Of a stretch of 64,000 nt of DNA, positions 37,216 through 46,995 are shown one piece after another; within the stretch, counting starts at the first letter, position 1; every line of letters begins with the position of its first letter. The stretch covers positions 248,001-312,000 of the forward strand of contig NHZP01000027.1 in NCBI GenBank assembly GCA_003313425.1, in the 5' to 3' direction. A model generated the notes under the pieces. It saw nothing but the letters and a program-made list of their open reading frames with translations, made no database searches and was not told where the DNA came from. The position numbers and the translations under genes were made by a program. This stretch comes from Pseudopyrenochaeta lycopersici. Taxonomy: Eukaryota > Ascomycota > Dothideomycetes > Pleosporales > Pseudopyrenochaetaceae.

Positions 37216-37543
37216 TGTGCAGGAACAGAGGCCTTAGCTAACTTCTCCCTTTTGATGGTAGCCTTGCGCGCAGTGGAAACAACTAAGCATCTCGTGTTGG
37301 TTGAGATGGTGAGGTGCGGGGACGGGTAACGAGGTAGACAAGGGTGGATAGGCAACGGTGAATTGAATGATCGAGACTCTGTTGAAGCAGGACTTGACAG
37401 TACGGCGTGGGTAATACTTAGTAGATTCGATGCCTCCTAAGGAGGTCCTATCTATCTACCTTTATACCTAGATTTCCTGGCTAAGCCTACCTAACCCTAG
37501 CTAAAATGCCCTCGGTAACTACGTCACCAAGTGCATCGGCACA
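37216..37543 (-). repeat. LongLTR copy B 5' LTR
   Basis: 328 bp, well preserved, TGTG...CACA ends. Confidence 0.9.
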
Positions 37544-37547
37544 ATAT

Positions 37548-37695
37548 ATATAGAAGTTATGCACGTTGCTTAGTGTGCTCGAGGTGCTTAGTATTACTGA
37601 TTAACTGAGCACGTCACGTGATCTCGGCTGTTGGTCCAATGTCTACGAGGTTCAACTGGGGTCGCTGGGCACAGGGCCTCAGCAGGATCGTAACA
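37548..37695 (-). repeat. gypsy-2 second LTR, right piece
   Basis: Matches the last 148 bp of 18543-18931 and ends GGATCGTAACA, followed by the GATAC target duplication. It holds a CACGTGA motif. Confidence 0.88.
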
Positions 37696-39640
37696 GATAC
37701 TTTTATAAATTAAGCTATATAAAAAGGTTAAGATCTAGAAGTAGTTCAAGGTCTTAAAGAAATAGTACTATAAGACTATTAACTACAGTTAACTATTAGA
37801 TAAGCGAGGTAACTACGTAACTAATCCTAATTATATCTATTACTTTTACTCTACTTATATTATATCTTATATAAGAGTACTCTATTATAGTATTAACTAC
37901 TATTAGATCTAAGAAGTCTTACTTATCTTATACCTTTGTAAAGATAAGATTAGAGAATATTAAGCTAACCTAGTTATATAAGTCCTTTTTATAAAGTTAT
38001 ACTAAGGTAGCTATATTTATATAGATCTTAAGAGCTACTAATATAAGCCTATTTAGACTATACTTAATATTAACTAAGAAGTATTTATAGAGATAATAAA
38101 GCTTTAACCTTTAATTAATAAATTTAAATAAATAGCTAGTATTATCTACGACGTCTTTAGCTAGATCTAGAAGGATAAAGAACAAGTTAAAATTATTAAT
38201 AAAAGCTTTAAGATATATAACTACTATACTCGCTAGCTTAGTAGTAAAGATAACCTTAGTTAGGGACGTACAATAGATTACTTGGTACTGCAGTAGCTAG
38301 TCTGCAGAGATCTTAAATATTACCTAATCTATACAGCTATTTAAAGGGAGCTTTACTTTATCTTATACCTATACTACGCTAAATATATAAAACTAGGTAA
38401 TAAGACTTACTTCTACTACGTTAATCTTAATATTACTTAGGTAGTTTACTCTAGACGCGGGGTAGACATAATTTAAAGTAGTATCTCTTTTAATAATAAG
38501 GATAAATATAACTATACTAAGATATTACTAAGCTTTTCTAATATTATTAATAGTTACTAAGAATAGTGTAAGAACTTAAGTTAAGATAATAGTATAGAGC
38601 TAATTAAATTATAGAGTAATACTACACACTTCTTATAAGAACTAAAAGAGAAGTAGCCTAACGTATAATAGATAAAGCAGCTATATAAATAAGGTAAAGT
38701 AAGCATTTTAGATCTACGCCTGCCTTATAGCTTAGCTAGACTATCTACTATTAAATAATAAACTATACTACCTTAGTACGTAAAAGTTAATAATAATATT
38801 AAAACTATAGAGGTCCCTAAGATAAGTAGCTACTAATTAATTATAACTACTTATTAGTATCTTACTAAGGCTTTATAGACGCCCTCTAGTTACCTAAATA
38901 AATATAGATTTATTAAATAGCCTTTCCTAGGTGCTACGTAACCTATTTATAATTATCTTATCTTATAAGTAGTAGGTAGCCTTATTAGGTAAGATAACCT
39001 TATTATTTAAGACGCTATGCACGATATCTTTAACCTAGATATTATAGTAGAAATCCAAGCTAGCTAAAAAGAGACTATAAGGATAGTAAAATATTACCAA
39101 GAGATTACTAAGATATATAAAGAGGCTTCATATTAATTAGATAGTAATATTCCTTCTCAGTCCTACTTCTTTAATAAAGGAAAGTACCTAGCTTAAATAA
39201 GTAAATAGTATATTTATAATAGAAAGGTTAATAAAGATATAGACTTATTATAACTCCTTAACAAATTAAGCTAGGAGGAACGAGCTTAGCTTAATACGCT
39301 TAACTAACAAATAGTATCTCTAAGCACTCGTTACCCTTATAGTAGAATCTTATTAGTAGGTTTACTATTAAGCCTGTTAAGTTCGCTAGTAAGCATATTA
39401 CTACTAACTCCTTATCTTACTAGGCTTCTTATTACCCACGATAAGCTTTATAAGGACCTACTACTAATAACTAAGCCTACTAGGAAGTTAACTTAGTAGC
39501 TAGGAAGGAGCGAGGGAAGTAAAAGGACTTAACGCAGCTAGTAGATTTAGAGCTAAAAGGTTAAGTAAATCTAAGAGATAGAGAATAAGGAGTAAGAGAT
39601 ATAAGGAGATAAGGTGTAGGTTAGGGGACAGTCTAAGATC
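37696..39640 (+). pseudogene. LongLTR copy A accessory ORF, 3' part
   Basis: Continuation of the accessory region after the gypsy-2 insertion. The possible metal-binding triplet, now Y-V-N and earlier H-x-D, is at 38417-38425, and the putative distal histidine codon (TAT) is at 38726-38728. Both copies show the same layout, so these are not random reading-frame accidents. No open frame survives. Confidence 0.45.
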
Positions 39641-39771
39641 TCTTTCTTTTATAGTTATTTATATTCTATCTTAGGTTAAGTTAACTTTTTTCCTTTATTA
39701 TTTTCTTTTATTTTACCTTTTATAATAGGATACTAAGCTTTATAAGGCAAAGCTCTTAAGTAAAGGAGGTA

Positions 39772-40099
39772 TATACTAATACACTTAGTAATGTAGTTAC
39801 TAAAGGTATCTTAGCTAGGATTAGGTAGGCTTAGCTAGGAAATCTAAGTATAAAAGTAGATAGGTAGGACCTCCTTAGGAGGTATTAAATTAACTAAGTA
39901 TTACTTACGCTGTACTGCTAAGTCCTGCTTTACTAGAGTCTTAATTATTTAATTTATTATTGCCTATCTACCTTTGTCTACCTCGTTACCCGTCCCCGCA
40001 CCTTACCATCTCAACCAACACGAGATGCTCTGTTGCTTCCACTGCGCGCAAGGCTACTATTAAAAGGGAGAAGTTGGATGAGGCCTCTATTCCTGCACA
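39772..40099 (+). repeat. LongLTR copy A 3' LTR
   Basis: 328 bp, the reverse complement of the copy B LTRs with many RIP-type changes. It ends TTCCTGCACA and follows the polypurine tract AAAGGAGGTA. Confidence 0.88.
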
Positions 40100-40605
40100 A
40101 CATAATAGTAGTAGACTAAATAGTATAATAAGTAGTTATAATAATCTTTAGCGTACTATATAAAAGCTAGGCCTAATACCTCTTATAAGTACTAAGCTAA
40201 TTATATAATACTATATACTCTTACTTACTAAACTTATACTTAAGCTACTAACTACTTTATTCTAAGTAATTTATATAAAAACTTTAGTAAGAGATAATAT
40301 AGATATAGTACGCGATATTTACGTAAAGCTTTATATCTACTATCTATCTTAGTTTACTATATTAGTAGCGCCTAACCTTCGCTATAGTAGTAATCTTTTA
40401 GCAAAAATTCCTACTAAAATAAGCTAAAGTTATAAGATACTTACTATTTTACTTATAGATCTACTAAACTATTACTTTCTTTTAAACTCTATGTAGCTTT
40501 AAGTAAAATAAGATAACTAGGCTATTACTAAGAGCTAATAAGAGTAATAAGTAAATAGCTAGCGATTAATAAAGTTATATAGTCTATTTAGAGTAGTATA
40601 GAAAG
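40100..40605. other. RIP-mutated DNA, nothing recognised
   Basis: AT-rich, all frames closed, no identifiable element. Confidence 0.4.
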
Positions 40606-40607
40606 TA

Positions 40608-41082
40608 CAGTGCCCTTCCAAAAGTTCTCGCCGCTAATTTCTTTCCTCGCCAAATTACACCAAAAAGTTTACTATTTTAAGATAACTCTAAATTTTTCTA
40701 TAAAAAAGATATATAATTAAAACTAAAATCTAAGATAGATAATATATTTATAGTAAGTATGAGAATATTTAAATTAAATTATATTCTTAAGAATATATTT
40801 TATATATATATTTCTAAAAAAGTAAGAAAAAAATAGAGAAAAAAGCACTTTCTACATACAAATTCTAAGAAAATAAAAAAACTTTAACTTTAATCCTATA
40901 TTATATAAGATAAGAATTTTTTTCTTTATATCCTTTTTAAAATTATTAAAGTTCTAGTTAAGTTTTATAAGTATTGATAATATTAAAATCCAAGAATATG
41001 TAGATAATAAGTTATTTTACTATAAAAAGTGTTTTTTTTGGTGTAAAATCGCTTAGCGGCGAGAACTTTTGGAAGAGCACTG
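40608..41082. mobile_element. 475-bp MITE with Tc1/mariner-type ends
   Basis: Terminal inverted repeats begin CAGTGC(C/T)CTTCCAAAAG and run about 30 bp with one mismatch (GTTCTCGCCGCTAA continues on both sides). Weaker inner symmetry extends to a shared TTACACCAAAAA phrase. The element is flanked by TA at 40606-40607 and 41083-41084. The interior is AT-rich and noncoding. This fits a non-autonomous TA-target element. The terminal repeats look unaffected by RIP. Confidence 0.85.
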
Positions 41083-41084
41083 TA

Positions 41085-44000
41085 TACTAAAGCTATAGTA
41101 GATATAGTAGTTATAACTATAGTGTTCTTATTCTACTTAGAAAAAGTACTAAAAGCAAATTCTAGTTTTAGCTCTTTAAAGTAGGTAATTACTACCTTAT
41201 AAAAAAAATATAGAAAAGCTTTTAGATAGAGTTAGATTTTTTATATAAGTTTTAGGAACTTAACTTCTTCTAGCGTACAGACCAAAGAACTAGATAGTAA
41301 TTAGCTAGGTGCTAGGTACTGTTAAGACCCTTACTTAGCGCAGTGCTAGGCACTGTTAAGAATCCGGGTACTGTAATACCCTAGGGGGATAGGGCTGTAA
41401 GTTATAAAATATGAATCTTTAGATTCTAGTAAGTACTTTTTATATGAAAGTTTAATTAAAAAGTAGCTATAGTAAATAACTTTCGCCGTAAAAATAGAGC
41501 CCCTAAATATTCTATTCTAAGTATAAGAAACTGTAACGTTAAGCTTATTCGGGCACTCTTTAGGTACGGAAATCCCTATCCTCTTAGGATAGTAAATATT
41601 ACTATTAAGATTTAATATACTATAAGAGGTAATATTAAAGCAGATACTCTACTTTATAACTATACGCGTATACATAAACTTTATAATACTATTAATATGA
41701 TAAGTAATAGTAAGAATAGTATTATATATATACTTTTATAGGTATCTCTATTTATCTAGCTATAGTCCTAAAAAAGGTATACTTCTACTTCTTAGTATTA
41801 GAAAGATATACTTATCTTTTTGTAAGTATATATAGAGTACTAAGCGTGTTAGCTATTATATTATAATATAATATAAACCTATTAAGAGTAATATAGCCTA
41901 TTCTACTCTTATAATCCTGCTTATACTACGTATAAGTATTATAACTATAGAACTATATTAGTTACTTTACTAGTTTTACTATAATATCTACTATTTCTAC
42001 TAGAGTTAGCTTAGATAGTACCTCTAGTACTTCTTCTAGGGCTTTTATATCTTCTACTATAGCTTTATCTTATCTCTTTATTATTTTAACTCTATTATAA
42101 GCTACTATTGCGTATGTTTCTTTTAATAACCTTAAAGAGCTTTAGGCTTTAGACTTAACTAGTTTACTCGCTAATAAAATAAGCGTTATAGTTTATAATA
42201 GAGTAAGTAGTTCTATAAGGCGCAACTTAGTTAATATTAGTACTCTTAAACTATTTATAGTTTAAATATCTTCTAGTAGTAATAATAGTAAGTATAGTAC
42301 TTCTTTATATATAGACTTAATCTAAAGTATCTCTCTAGACTATAAATAAAGAATTCTTATTAGGACTCTTATAGTTATTTAATTAGATATAACTATACTA
42401 ATATTTACATAAAGTTATAGCTATATTAAGAGAAGTATAAGATGTTATGCTTAAAATATCTAGTAAAGAGTAATATAGGCCTAAATTACTTTTAGTTAAG
42501 AACTTATTTAGTAATAAATCTAATATATAGAAAGTAAAATTACCTTTAAAAACTATAGCTATTCTTCTTTTATAAGAATATCTAGGCCTTCTACTTAAAT
42601 CTTATAGTCTAGCATAGTATCTTATATATCTCTTTTAGCTTTAGCTTACTAGAGTATAAAAAGTAGATTAAACTTAACCTAAAAGCTACTATTATTAGCT
42701 TACTAGTTATATAACTATATAGTAAGTTTCTACTACGAGTAAGACGCTTAATTAGTAGTATTAGTTGTACTTTTTATATCCTCTTAAGTCTAGTGCTTCT
42801 TAGGGTAACTACGCTTAGCTATTTTAGCTATACTCTATTAGTTTTAATAAAATAATAATAAAATATAAGTTAGATAAAGAAGATAATAGAAGTGGGTCTA
42901 TAATAAGAAAGAGGTCTCTAATTAGAGGTTATTTATAATATAATTATAATATAATTATAATAGTAATATATATAGAGTTTTATAAAAATGAAAAAAAAAA
43001 ACGCTATAAAGAAGTACTATTATTCTATTATACTAAAGTCTAGTTAAAGAGTACTTTAGAATACTATTTAGTTATAAATTTATAGCTATTTATTACGTTT
43101 TCTTATTTCTATATAAGAATTAGTATTTATAGAGTATACATAAGAGATGCTAAGTAGCGCTATACCTAATCTAAATTTCTATATTATAGCGCTATACTTA
43201 ATTAGAATTTTTATATTATACTTAGTACTTAGGCTATATTAGGATTTTTATATTATAACTCTTACACCTAATAATATAATATTATCCTAAATTATATAGA
43301 GTATAACTTACCTTTATTATATTAAGTATACAGAACTGCGATTAGAGTGATTTTGTAGTGTTAGCGTAGGTAGTAAGCCTCGTAACCCTAACTACAACTG
43401 TAACTATAGATTTAGATCTACTTATAGTCTATAGCTCTATTTATGCTAATACTCTAAGTTAGTATAAGCGTATTAATAGGAAATTATATAGTTACTGACT
43501 AATAAGGCTTAGCCTAAACACGTACAGATTTAACGTCTTACAAGGTAGATAGCAGCCTCCTTTACGTAGAGTTATTCTTATTAATTTAGAGCTATTTTAC
43601 TAACTTTATAAGTTAAGAGTTAGATATATACTTTATTATTAGTATTTTAAGAAGATAACGTAATATAATTTAAGAGAGTAGGCTTTATACTTATAGTATA
43701 TCTTACCCCTAGGTATAAAGGACTAGATATAACTTAACGTTAAATCTTAGTTCGGCTAGTTTTAGCCCCTAAAAGTAAATAACTCTAGCTCTTATACTAT
43801 ACTAAGTAATAAGGCTATAGAAATATAACTATATACTTATCTTTTCTTTTATTTATAATTTACTTTTATATAGCTTTATACTATACTAATAGTAAAAGAA
43901 GTAGATAAAGTAGATAAAATTGGGTTATTAAGTTCTTACTCTTAAGAGTAAGATTCCTACCCTAAATAACTTATTATTATAAGAGGTTTTACCCCTAGGG

Positions 44001-44095
44001 GTAAGAATTTCTCTTTATTAAACTTACTATTATAAGAGGTTTTACCCTTAGGGGTAAAAGTTCTAGCCCTAACCTAAACCCTAAACACCTGTTGA
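41085..44095. other. RIP-mutated DNA with palindromes, no gene recognised
   Basis: About 3 kb with all frames closed. Visible structure: a direct repeat gtgctaggNactgttaaga at 41309-41327 and 41343-41361; an AT-rich degenerate tandem at about 43150-43270; perfect palindromes at 43935-43952 and 43989-44004. A CCCTAA-like stretch lies at about 44068-44092. No element is identified. Confidence 0.4.
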
Positions 44096-44099
44096 CACC

Positions 44100-45019
44100 C
44101 TATAATAGCCTTTAAATATTCTTTGTAATAGTAACTTATAATTCTAGTTATTATAGAACCTAATCTCCTCCCTAAGACACGTATTAGTTATAGCCTAGGT
44201 TAATTATAAGTTAATTTATTATAAAGCTATAATGCCTAAGATTAAAGCCCTTCCAGTAAAACTGTTATGGGCGAAGAGGCCTAGCTAACGAGTGTGCATT
44301 TATCCTATACTACAGAAGGAGAAAGATAGAGAAGAGGTTACAGGTATCCTTAGAGGATATATATATATGTTCGTACAAGTAAAGAGGAACGTGCTCTTCT
44401 AGCTACTAACCTGTACAAGCTAATAAGGAAAGGGGGCAGAGAAGATTAAGGAGTTTGCTCCCCGTGCGATAGTAGCAAAGCCTCTCTTACTTAAAGGGCG
44501 CAGCCCATTACAAAAACATATTACTATAATTAACCTAAGAAGACTTTAATGTTAGAGAATACGCACTTTCTTCACCACCTTACTAAAGCTGTAGTTTAGC
44601 AGACTTAGTACTATAACACAGAAGGCTTACTTTCTCTCTAGTAGGTTCGCTAATAGCTCTAGTAACTTTATAGCTTTAATAAAGCTCCTAGCCTATCTAT
44701 GCACAAATAAAAGAGGAATTGCGCCCTTAGCATTGCTCCGCTTATGAATGAAGTATACATCCAGTGTGCTGAACCCGTCTGTTTGCACAGGGCGAGTGAA
44801 CATAGGCAGCTCGTTCAGTTTCACTTCGTGCTCCCTCCACTTAGGCAGGAAGTCTGTCTTCTAATACTTAAGTACACGTGACATCTCCGGGATAGGGACT
44901 CCTTGCTCGACATTGTAGCCTTCGGGTTGGTCGGGTAATCGCACTAGCTCCAGCTTTTTCCTTAACAGGTCGAGGTCTTCGTCAGAGACGTTGATTTTGA
45001 AAGGTTTTGAGGCTGCCAT
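44100..45019 (-). pseudogene. epoxide hydrolase, N-terminal part, disrupted
   Basis: Minus strand from the ATG at 45019. It reads MAASKPFKINVSDEDLDLLR and continues as a typical EHN (epoxide hydrolase N-terminal) domain, then an alpha/beta-hydrolase start around a former FVHGWPGSF oxyanion motif, now FVHR-stop-ARSF at about 44690. Two TGG codons are TAG (44861-44863 and 44693-44695). A solo LTR (44263-44512) interrupts it. Beyond the LTR the homology resumes near 44105-44200 with GSIITRIISYYY, then ends; the nucleophile and C-terminal catalytic residues are missing. Microsomal-type fungal enzymes of this family run to about 400 residues. RIP damage is light near the start and heavier toward the repeat block. 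Not functional. Confidence 0.75.
44263..44512. mobile_element. solo LTR inserted in the epoxide hydrolase pseudogene
   Basis: 250 bp with inverted ends TGTTATGGGC and GCCCATTACA, flanked by a perfect 5-bp duplication AAAAC (44258-44262 and 44513-44517). Same family as 11090-11339 but with far fewer RIP changes. Confidence 0.9.
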
Positions 45020-46846
45020 TCTACGCTCTTCTCGTCCCGAATGTAAAATATAGATGCAATTGGAGATTGGATCTTTTATAGTATACTGATGTTTTCAGTG
45101 GTGCTCGTCTAGAGTAGAGAAGGATCAGGGCGGACCGAGGTGGGCCAGGCTGCTGTCTTACATGTTTCACGTGCTGCCCATTCTCAAAATTTGCTGCCAA
45201 AAAGACCTCATATGTATAGTAATCACGGAGAATGGATTGAAGATTGTCCGATTTCCTGGAGAGCCCCGTTCTCGGACGAGGGACGGAATTTTCATGTTGG
45301 GGTATCCGAGGCCCAACTTGCCTTACGCTCTGCCTCCGATGATCGCCCAAGCTGCTTACTATACCTACCTAGGAGCCCTGAAGAGCTCATCCTCGTTTAT
45401 ATTCGGATAGACACAGACACATTGCAAGCAGTACACATTACGGCGCATTTCATGAATGAAAGATGCACGAGGCTTCAAGCAAGCACATCAGCCCAGCAGC
45501 TCTAGGTCGTACGTCTGCCGGCCTTTCACGCCGCGTCCTGTCATGCTAAACTACGCCACTCCCTTGGGGTCTTGCCTATGCCTTACAGAGAAAATCCGTC
45601 TTTGATCAGCCGGTATCGTTTCAATCTCCATCACAGCATGCTCGCGTGAATGTCGGGCACCTGGTTATGGTTGCGGTGGCGTAGGACTACGCCGTCAACC
45701 TGTTGCATCATGCGCCTGAACATGCTGAGAAGGAAAAGCCACCTGCTTGATGCCCAATGGCGAGGCTTCAAAGGGATGCGGGACTTGATCAATTCGTTCA
45801 GCTGACGCATATGATGCTACTGTTCTACCAGTATGTCACGCTACGAAAGCTCGTTGGCTCCAGCTGTGCGTACCCTGCTCTTCATGCATCATTCAACGCT
45901 CCTATCTTCACGTTTGTTACGGCAGGGATGCGCTTGCCGGAATGACGTACTCACATTTCTTCTTCCTGTGGGCATGGTCCGACTCAGTGTGTCCCCGCAT
46001 AATCCACTAATTTTCTCACAGCCTCTTTCTGATTGCGGCGACTCTGCCCTCCTTGACCGGCTTCATTCTCCAATCGGAACTCTTCAATAACCCTCTAGGT
46101 CCGCCGTCATCAAGGAGTTTATAACTCCTGGGGCGCTCTTGGCACGGCAACAGATCACCCGGAGTACGCAGCTCCGGAGTGATCTGACAGAGAGTAGAGA
46201 TCACAGGACGCCAAAGCGCATCGAGAAACGAGGCAACACGGTATCACTCATCAGTAGTACCCAGCAGCCGAACCGCACGGGACAACCCAACTTCCGACAA
46301 TGAGTATTGTTGACTGAACAACGACAGAGCAAAGCAACAGTAGCTGCAGAAGCCCGGTCGCAACGCATCGGGGTGCACTGCAACCGTGACCCGGACTAGC
46401 ATTTGATTCACAAAATGGCAGGCACGCGAGCCTTACGTTAGTTGATCTTTGTCGCCAGCGCGAGCCGTCTCAGCCCTACGGAAGAGAGAGAGAGACACTT
46501 TGGGGTTACGGCTCAGACATCAAGACATGGTATTAGTCTGACCAATGGGGCAAGAGACCAGTGGATACAGCATGATTGCTTCAACTGCAGATTGGCGTTT
46601 ATCTGTCCGACCTTTGTTGTGATGAACGACGTAGCCCAAAGCTGAGGAATGAAACATCTCATCTGTGCGGGGAACATGCAGACCACAAGTGTGGCTTATT
46701 CGCTTGCTGCATTAGGAAATATCTACCCGGTGATGTTAGTGTTCAGCAGGCCCAGGTTTTACTAACTTTGCAATTAGAGCGCTCTAGATTCCTCGGTTCC
46801 ACAAGATTTAGGAGGATTCAGACACGTGAAGTATCATACATAATTC
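45020..46846. other. intergenic region between epoxide hydrolase pseudogene and P450
   Basis: Ordinary GC content with no RIP. Short open frames occur on both strands, but none shows a domain, intron structure or homology I recognise. One hairpin with CGG-type symmetry lies at 46151-46186. Confidence 0.45.
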
Positions 46847-46854
46847 TATATAAG
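46847..46854 (+). promoter_or_regulatory. TATA box of the P450 gene
   Basis: TATATAAG about 140 bp upstream of the P450 start codon. A CACGTG box lies just upstream at 46823-46828. Confidence 0.5.
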
Positions 46855-46995
46855 ACCTATCTAACACCGGGAAGCAGCCCAAATTTACGAGCCTGTCCAG
46901 CTTGAACCCTTGCTTTCTGATCCGAAAGGTCGTCTTGCTCTCCCGTTGTACCCTCTACCGCTCACTGTCTGTGAAAAATTGAATAGAAACCCACC

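Larger units (their letters stand above)
25747..37543 (-). mobile_element. LongLTR copy B: complete long LTR retroelement with accessory region
   Basis: 11,797 bp in minus orientation. The 328-bp LTRs lie at 25747-26074 and 37216-37543 (TGTGCAGGAACAGAGG...GCATCGGCACA). A polypurine tract (seen as acctccctt on the plus strand) follows the left LTR, and a 4-bp duplication ATAT flanks the insertion. In minus order it carries a gag-like region, an aspartic protease region, reverse transcriptase, integrase, then about 3.5 kb of additional coding-type DNA before the 3' LTR. A typical gypsy element is 5-7 kb. The right LTR is much less RIP-mutated than the left one. No open frame remains. Confidence 0.9.
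18543..37695 (-). mobile_element. gypsy-2: chromovirus containing two later insertions
   Basis: Same family and orientation as gypsy-1. The left LTR is 18543-18931. The right LTR starts at 25515 but is cut at 25746 by LongLTR copy B and resumes at about 37548-37695. The target duplication GATAC flanks the whole (18538-18542 and 37696-37700). A copia-type LTR is inserted at 23263-23578. Without insertions the element is about 7.0 kb, the same as gypsy-1. A polypurine tract (accatccccctcctg on the plus strand) adjoins the left LTR. It is RIP-inactivated. Confidence 0.9.
14859..40099 (+). mobile_element. LongLTR copy A: 5'-truncated long LTR retroelement, split by gypsy-2
   Basis: The plus-strand pieces 14859-18542 and 37696-40099 together match the reverse complement of LongLTR copy B from about 31853 down to its left LTR. 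Gypsy-2 is inserted between them with the target duplication GATAC (18538-18542 and 37696-37700). The retained part covers the integrase end of pol, the accessory region and the right LTR (39772-40099). The 5' LTR, gag and reverse transcriptase are absent. RIP has destroyed all frames. Confidence 0.85.

Noticed and set aside
18543..37695. A giant Starship-type element with a tyrosine recombinase captain
   Set aside because: I looked for a DUF3435-like recombinase in the extra coding region of LongLTR. The phrases do not match, and LTRs, polypurine tracts and short target duplications explain the boundaries.
45021..45505. Overlapping open frames upstream of the epoxide hydrolase remnant
   Set aside because: Frames on both strands overlap, with no domain, intron pattern or codon bias; they look like chance frames in a promoter region.
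46016..46905. Several 60-110 codon frames upstream of the P450
   Set aside because: No recognisable protein features, overlapping on both strands, and they lie in the probable promoter and leader.
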